In this document: positions 8,001-8,297 of the stretch, in pieces | Layout of the letters: each line of letters opens with the position of its first letter | Numbering within the stretch: position 1 is the first letter of the stretch | Assembly (NCBI GenBank): GCA_007135895.1 | Contig: SLHZ01000099.1 | Coordinates: 1 to 8,297 of the forward strand | Reading direction: 5' to 3' | From: Balneolales bacterium | Lineage (GTDB): Bacteria > Bacteroidota > Rhodothermia > Balneolales > Natronogracilivirgulaceae | DNA: 8,297 nucleotides | The notes under the pieces: model-generated | What the model saw: only the letters and a program-made list of their open reading frames with translations | What the model was told of the DNA's origin: nothing | The model's database searches: none | Made by a program: the position numbers and the translations under genes

Positions 8001-8142
8001 CTTCCACGAGAATGCTCACACCAAACAGGGGCTCACCGGTTTCCGCGTCGGTAACCCTGCCGGAAACGGTCAGGTCCTGCGCTTGTGCCAGAGGCACAAA
8101 CAACAGGAAAGAGACTGCAAACAGTAATTGTTTGATCTTCAT
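5005..8142 (-). CDS. SusC/RagA-family TonB-linked outer-membrane porin
   Basis: A 1045-residue TonB-dependent outer-membrane transporter, the pore partner of the SusD-like lipoprotein. The signal peptide MKIKQLLFAVSFLLFVPLAQA probably cleaves after A21. Next comes a carboxypeptidase-regulatory-like beta domain (about 24-97, VSGRVTDAETGEPLFGVSI to INVAM), then DDVVVTAFGI (104-113), the usual TonB-box/plug entry. The plug contains IFIRGF (166-171), QPLFVVDGVPI (181-191) and the RagA-signature stretch LDPNDIESVTVL...ALYGVRASNGAIIITT (212-245). The remainder is a long beta-barrel ending in YIKLRTIGMGYTLTP and NNLILWTPW...DPEAF, typical of SusC C-termini. There is no STN domain, so no sign of direct signalling to an anti-sigma factor. 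The start at 8142 is chosen for the signal peptide and an AAGAGGAG ribosome site. An in-frame ATG at 8223 would add 27 polar, basic residues before the signal peptide and is unlikely. The last residue is leucine (NFSL), not the common phenylalanine. The substrate is unknown. Confidence 0.96.
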   Translation of the reverse strand: MKIKQLLFAVSFLLFVPLAQAQDLTVSGRVTDAETGEPLFGVSILVEGTTRGVITDLEGDYSITVRPADEAFIFSYIGYRSTRVTIDGRSTINVAMAPEVALFDDVVVTAFGIERERRALGYSLQDVGGDALVSSGANNLLNALQGQVAGVQINRGGGGAGQGSQIFIRGFTSLDPTLDNQPLFVVDGVPISNETIESTGRVRGMSNRAIDLDPNDIESVTVLRSAPATALYGVRASNGAIIITTRKGQAGDVRVNFSHSVAFEDVINMPKYQSVYGPGFGDEFNPNSFWPAWGQKFADNPTFTQNVDGVDVEFPMQYYNNWENALQKGLGVNNSVNISGGSQSATFYTAVSDSRNRGVIPNNTWNRTSIRLNGQAVTGPLTVGASMNFINSGGNRVPFVNFMERLAYWNTSADVTDWRFDDGRHKSDNVLGTGTGRNPIFDAKTNTYEDNVNRMIGNINTSLDITDWLALDYRIGIDVYSDERTEIEPGPLGLANEFTWSLGFREENRINSRDITSNVSLRFRQNITNDIGFEGRIGHDVFDRRRETVRARGSIFEIPQFTHFSNTQDILIDQSLLQRRLVGVYADVNIDWRDIIYLNLTGRNDWTSTLSEENRSFFYPSINLSVVYSDLINLPGWFTYGKIRGSYAEVGKDALPYRLSNVYSSPVDYPLGGQRGFTRGPRLASADLKPERTFSNELGLDFRFLDNRIILDVALYKANSKDMIINVPVSFTTGYSFLTANAGEIENRGVEVTLRTTPFETRDFRWLIVSNFTRNRNEVISIMDGVEAVVLGDMAAYIHRPRMQLVPGQSYGAIWGTSFRRYYGPDEEPKDPMVLEKDRPLLIGANGFPVVDTEYKIVGDALPDWTLSIGNTFNYRNFDFTMNFDIVMGVDKYNKLDQWDAAFGHTEKTLDREDYKVFEGYLADGTPNTREVWLGIGRDPVHNIDYGAGYHRNYYRIAIENSTEDASYIKLRTIGMGYTLTPAVVSNLPFRSIRAGVAANNLILWTPWTQYDPEAFVSAGSNLIGLVDLAYPGTRSLIFSLNFSL

Positions 8143-8146
8143 ATAT

Positions 8147-8154
8147 CTCCTCTT
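8147..8154 (-). promoter_or_regulatory. Shine-Dalgarno sequence of the SusC-like gene
   Basis: On the minus strand this reads AAGAGGAG, four bases before the ATG at 8142. It is a strong match to the 16S anti-Shine-Dalgarno sequence and supports 8142 over the in-frame ATG at 8223, which has no such site. Confidence 0.75.
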
Positions 8155-8202
8155 TAGTTGTTTTGGGGTTTTGTGATTGTGTCCGCTGTTGGAAATAATG
8201 GG

Positions 8203-8229
8203 CCGGTCACAAAAAGGCTGCATGACCGG
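8203..8229 (-). promoter_or_regulatory. Inverted repeat in the susC leader
   Basis: CCGGTCA (8203-8209) and TGACCGG (8223-8229) are perfect complements separated by 13 bases. On the minus strand this gives a 7-pair GC-rich hairpin about 60 bases before the SusC start codon. It lies just inside the transcript if the candidate promoter at 8250-8279 is right. It could be a leader structure affecting message stability or translation, or an operator for a dimeric regulator. No T-run follows, so it is not a terminator. Confidence 0.4.
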
Positions 8230-8249
8230 TAGTCATTGGATCTGACGAA

Positions 8250-8279
8250 AAAAAATACTTCTGGTTATATTACTGCAAT
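8250..8279 (-). promoter_or_regulatory. Possible Bacteroidota-type promoter of the susC-susD operon
   Basis: On the minus strand ATTG (8276-8279) lies 18 bases upstream of TATTTTTT (8250-8257). These are near matches to the Bacteroidota -33 (TTTG) and -7 (TAnnTTTG) elements, with one mismatch each and a spacer slightly short of the usual 19-21. Transcription would start near 8243 and give a leader of roughly 100 bases. The call is weak because the tract is AT-rich and chance matches are easy. Confidence 0.3.
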
Positions 8280-8296
8280 AATTTGGAAAAGCGCTT
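8270..8296. promoter_or_regulatory. Two small palindromes upstream of susC, possible operator sites
   Basis: TTACTGCAATAA (8270-8281) is a palindrome with one mismatched pair and overlaps the candidate -33 element. AAGCGCTT (8289-8296) is a perfect 8-base palindrome at the right edge. The AAGCGCTT core is typical of operators bound by LacI-family sugar-responsive repressors, which commonly control carbohydrate-uptake genes. No regulator gene is visible in the window, and palindromes this short occur by chance, so their role as operators is inferred from position only. Confidence 0.25.
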
Positions 8297-8297
8297 C

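Noticed and set aside
8143..8223. 27-residue N-terminal extension of SusC from the ATG at 8223
   Set aside because: The extension is polar and basic and would sit before a textbook signal peptide. The strong Shine-Dalgarno sequence is at the internal start, 8142.
1..8297. CRISPR arrays, insertion sequences, tRNA genes, toxin-antitoxin or defence genes
   Set aside because: No regularly spaced long repeats, transposase motifs, terminal inverted repeats, tRNA-like folds or defence-type domains were found on either strand.

Overview
The window is an ordinary bacterial chromosomal segment, most likely from the Bacteroidota/Balneolota-Rhodothermota lineage. The main reason is an intact SusC/SusD outer-membrane nutrient-uptake pair, whose lipoprotein carries the acidic residues after the lipobox cysteine that are typical of this group. 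A bacterial PHP-type DNA polymerase X and a secreted DUF1684 protein are compatible with that. Genus cannot be named from the sequence alone.

Layout: bases 1-387 hold no convincing protein gene. They contain an AT-rich stretch with short direct repeats (78-125), two predicted RNA hairpins (121-138 and 148-189) and a strong plus-strand intrinsic terminator (201-238). Together these look like the end of a structured small RNA, or the 3' untranslated region of a gene lying off the left edge. The DUF1684 gene follows on the plus strand (388-1434). It converges on the minus-strand polX gene (1577-3361), with a short 142-base gap between the stops. Upstream of polX, also on the minus strand, is the two-gene susC-susD-like operon (8142 down to 3550). 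It ends in a near-perfect intrinsic terminator (3450-3485) that separates it from polX. The 155 bases upstream of susC form its leader and promoter region, with a possible promoter, two small palindromes and a leader hairpin; the right edge cuts this region.

How the genes work together: the SusC-like TonB-dependent porin and the SusD-like surface lipoprotein should form one import complex for an oligomeric nutrient. Only 18 bases separate the two genes, and each has a clear Shine-Dalgarno sequence. No degradative enzyme, sensor, sigma/anti-sigma pair or inner-membrane transporter is visible, so the substrate cannot be inferred. PolX (DNA repair) and DUF1684 (function unknown) appear to be independent neighbours. 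I see no new multi-gene system. The most interesting unexplained piece is the structured non-coding stretch at the left end.
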